From NCBI RefSeq assembly GCF_002088975.1, contig NZ_NCST01000116.1, positions 62,001-126,000 of the forward strand: 64,000 nt of DNA. Reading direction: 5' to 3'. Position numbers and translations under genes: made by a program. Each line of letters opens with the position of its first letter. The first letter of the stretch is position 1. This document shows positions 62,461-64,000 of this stretch, one piece after another. Under the pieces are notes generated by a model, which saw nothing but the letters and a program-made list of their open reading frames with translations, was not told the origin of the DNA and made no database searches. Source of the DNA: Henriciella aquimarina. Its GTDB lineage: Bacteria; Pseudomonadota; Alphaproteobacteria; Caulobacterales; Hyphomonadaceae.

Positions 62461-62721
62461 ATGAGTGAAACAGATACACCCCCCGATCGCCTGAGCCTCG
62501 ACCCGCGCAGCTCCTATTATGATGAAGCGCTGATTTCGCGCGGCGTCGGCGTACGCTTCAAGGGTCAGGAGCGCACCAATGTCGTCGAATACTGCCTGTC
62601 GGAAGGCTGGATCAAGGTCGTAGCCGGCAAGTCGCTCGACCGTAAGGGCAACCCGCTGACGCTGACCCTGAAGGGCCCGGTCGAGGTCTGGTTCGAGGAC
62701 GTCGAAGACAAGAACGCCTGA
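62461..62721 (+). CDS. DUF3297 protein
   Basis: The 86-residue protein matches DUF3297 along its length: PPDRLSLDPRSSYYDEALISRGVGVRFKGQERTNVVEYCLSEGWIKVVAGKSLDRKGNPLTLTLKGPVEVWFED. The function is unknown. ATG 62461 is chosen by family alignment; an in-frame upstream ATG (62401) would add 20 residues. A perfect hairpin follows the stop. Confidence 0.92.
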   Translation: MSETDTPPDRLSLDPRSSYYDEALISRGVGVRFKGQERTNVVEYCLSEGWIKVVAGKSLDRKGNPLTLTLKGPVEVWFEDVEDKNA

Positions 62722-62739
62722 GACCGTGGGCCCTGTTTT

Positions 62740-62761
62740 TCGCGATAGGGAACTATCGCGA
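62740..62761 (+). promoter_or_regulatory. Perfect 9-bp hairpin between DUF3297 and etfB
   Basis: TCGCGATAG (62740-62748) pairs with CTATCGCGA (62753-62761) around a GGAA tetraloop. TTGACC begins 5 bases later (62766-62771) and could be the -35 of etfB, so the palindrome may be an operator. As a plus-strand terminator it lacks a T-run afterwards. Confidence 0.45.
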
Positions 62762-62859
62762 CGAATTGACCTTTACGTTAGCGACAAGCTTGATTGTTGT
62801 CCGCGTGTTCTTTAGGTGATCGCAAGACTTCAGGATCATTTAAGTATAGGAGCCAGCCT

Positions 62860-63606
62860 ATGAAGGTGCTCGTGCCCGTTAAGCGGGTGATCGATTATAA
62901 CGTCAAAGTCCGCGTCAAATCCGATGAAAGCGGCGTGGACCTCGCCAATGTGAAGATGTCCATGAACCCCTTCGACGAGATCTCCGTCGAGGAGGCCGTG
63001 CGCCTGAAGGAAAAAGGCGCCGTGGAAGAAATCGTGGTCGTCTCGATCGGCCCGCAGCAAGCCCAGGAAACGCTTCGCACCGCGCTCGCCATGGGCGCCG
63101 ACCGCGGCATCCTGGTCAAGACCGACGACACGGTCGAGCCGCTCGCCGTCGCCAAGATCCTGAAAGGCGTCGTCGAGGAAGAGAGCCCGAATCTCGTCAT
63201 CCTCGGCAAGCAGGCCATTGATGACGACTCCAACCAGACCGGCCAGATGCTGGCCGCCCTGCTCGACTGGCCGCAAGCCACCTTTGCGTCCGAAGTCGTT
63301 CTGGAAGACGGCAAGGCCACTGTCACCCGCGAAATCGATGGCGGTCTGCAGACGCTTGCCCTGGAAACCCCGGCCATCGTCACCACCGACCTGCGCCTCA
63401 ACGAGCCGCGCTATGCGTCCCTGCCGAACATCATGAAGGCGAAGAAGAAGCCGATCGATGAAAAGGCCCCGGGCGATTATGGCGTCGAAACCGCCGCGCG
63501 CCTCAGCGTGGTCAAGGTCACCGAGCCGCCGCAGCGCGAAGCCGGTGAAAAGGTCGAGGACGTCGCCGAGCTCGTGTCCAAGCTGAAATCGAAAGGAGCA
63601 CTCTAA
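62860..63606 (+). CDS. etfB: Electron transfer flavoprotein, beta subunit
   Basis: Forms the heterodimer that takes electrons from acyl-CoA dehydrogenases to ETF:quinone oxidoreductase. The 248-residue protein has the beta-subunit N-terminus ([21 protein letters not shown]) and the AMP-binding region ([32 protein letters not shown]), with a conserved [28 protein letters not shown] at 62860 has AGGAG upstream. It overlaps etfA by one base (TAATG). Confidence 0.97.
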   Translation: MKVLVPVKRVIDYNVKVRVKSDESGVDLANVKMSMNPFDEISVEEAVRLKEKGAVEEIVVVSIGPQQAQETLRTALAMGADRGILVKTDDTVEPLAVAKILKGVVEEESPNLVILGKQAIDDDSNQTGQMLAALLDWPQATFASEVVLEDGKATVTREIDGGLQTLALETPAIVTTDLRLNEPRYASLPNIMKAKKKPIDEKAPGDYGVETAARLSVVKVTEPPQREAGEKVEDVAELVSKLKSKGAL

Positions 63607-64000
63607 TGGCTGTTCTGGTTATTGCCGATCACGACAATGAGTCGCTCTTCGATGCGACCCACAAGACCGTCACTGCGGCCCAGGCCTTCGGTGGCGACAT
63701 CGACGTGCTGGTCGCCGGCAAGGACGCCGGTGCGGTGGCTGAAGCCGCCGGCAAGATCGATGGCGTCCGCAAGGTGCTGCATGCCGAAGGCGAGGCTTAC
63801 GAAAAGCAGCTCGCCGAAGCGATGGAAGCGCTGATCGTGCCGCTGATGGATGGTTATGACGCGGTTTTCGCGCCGGCCACCACCATGGGCAAGAACTGCA
63901 TGCCCCGCGTCGCTGCCAAGCTCGACGTCATGCAGATCTCCGACATTTCCGGCATTGAGGGCACAGATACGTTCGAGCGCCCGATCTATGCCGGTAACGC
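63606..64000 (+). CDS. etfA: Electron transfer flavoprotein, alpha subunit, N-terminal part
   Basis: The gene is cut by the right edge, with about 131 codons visible. The N-terminal domain is clear: AVLVIADHDNESLFDATHKTVTAAQAFGGDIDVLVAG, then APATTMGKNCMPRVAAKLDVMQISDISGIEG. The FAD-binding C-terminal domain is outside the window. It is translationally coupled to etfB. Confidence 0.96.
   Translation, partial: MAVLVIADHDNESLFDATHKTVTAAQAFGGDIDVLVAGKDAGAVAEAAGKIDGVRKVLHAEGEAYEKQLAEAMEALIVPLMDGYDAVFAPATTMGKNCMPRVAAKLDVMQISDISGIEGTDTFERPIYAGN

Overview
The window is 64 kb of GC-rich chromosomal DNA, almost wall to wall with housekeeping and envelope genes. The gene set points to an alphaproteobacterium: RegB/RegA redox regulators, RpoH with its RpoH box, an ECF11-type sigma factor with a ChrR-like partner, COQ9, IalB, DUF2794 and DUF465 proteins, ExoD, PduO-type cobalamin adenosyltransferase and EtfBA. 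A CYP153-type alkane hydroxylase and the overall mix suggest an aerobic, probably marine member of the Hyphomonadaceae/Maricaulales-Caulobacterales group; the family-level guess is inference. I see no rRNA, tRNA, CRISPR array, insertion sequence, phage gene or secretion-system cluster.

Layout. 1-5.2 kb: end of regB, regA, nth, a DUF2244 protein, a CYP153 P450, an SDR-like protein without the catalytic Tyr/Lys, and a DUF465 protein. 5.2-9.7 kb: a diguanylate cyclase divergent from purEK, a DUF481 outer-membrane protein, COQ9 and rpsU with an unusual start. 9.7-20 kb: a NatAB-like ABC exporter, a small DksA-like zinc finger, an SMR guanidinium-type exporter, accA, a GNAT, an NTF2-like protein, dodecin, two secreted four-cysteine TonB-C-like paralogues, a CitE-type lyase, a 2OG-Fe(II) oxygenase and xerD. 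20-31 kb: an alanine symporter with a large extra domain, a DPM1-like glycosyltransferase, hrpB, an unknown protein, folE, cysS, a histidine phosphatase, exoD, a NifU-like scaffold and yidD. 31-45 kb: thrS, an O-antigen-ligase-like protein and a glycosyltransferase, a GldA/F/G plus DUF4340 ABC operon, DUF2794, the chrR-like/ECF pair, IalB, rlmN and a TAXI binding protein. 45-64 kb: ftsH, thiD, transporters, PhzF, serC-serA, a PagL-like deacylase, a Baeyer-Villiger-type monooxygenase, purA, a SpoU methyltransferase, rpoH, and a HIG1/cobalamin adenosyltransferase/etfBA region.

Working together: purE-purK and purA serve purine synthesis; serC-serA serve serine; accA, EtfBA, the CitE-type lyase and the adenosyltransferase fit acyl-CoA metabolism, which would use products of CYP153 alkane oxidation. 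RegBA, RpoH, ECF/ChrR, FtsH and a GGDEF protein form an above-average regulatory density.

The less ordinary material is small or non-coding. It includes a candidate minus-strand RNA (about 26587-26710) with an 18-nt all-pyrimidine, anti-Shine-Dalgarno-like loop; a near-identical palindrome placed over two unlinked promoters (18262-18279 and 26507-26524); a 32-residue Lys/Pro/Ala peptide gene flanked by strong hairpins (59498-59712); a ChrR-like protein lacking its N-terminal zinc ligands; and a G-run tract in a divergent promoter. None amounts to a proven new system. The sRNA candidate and the shared operator are the most testable.
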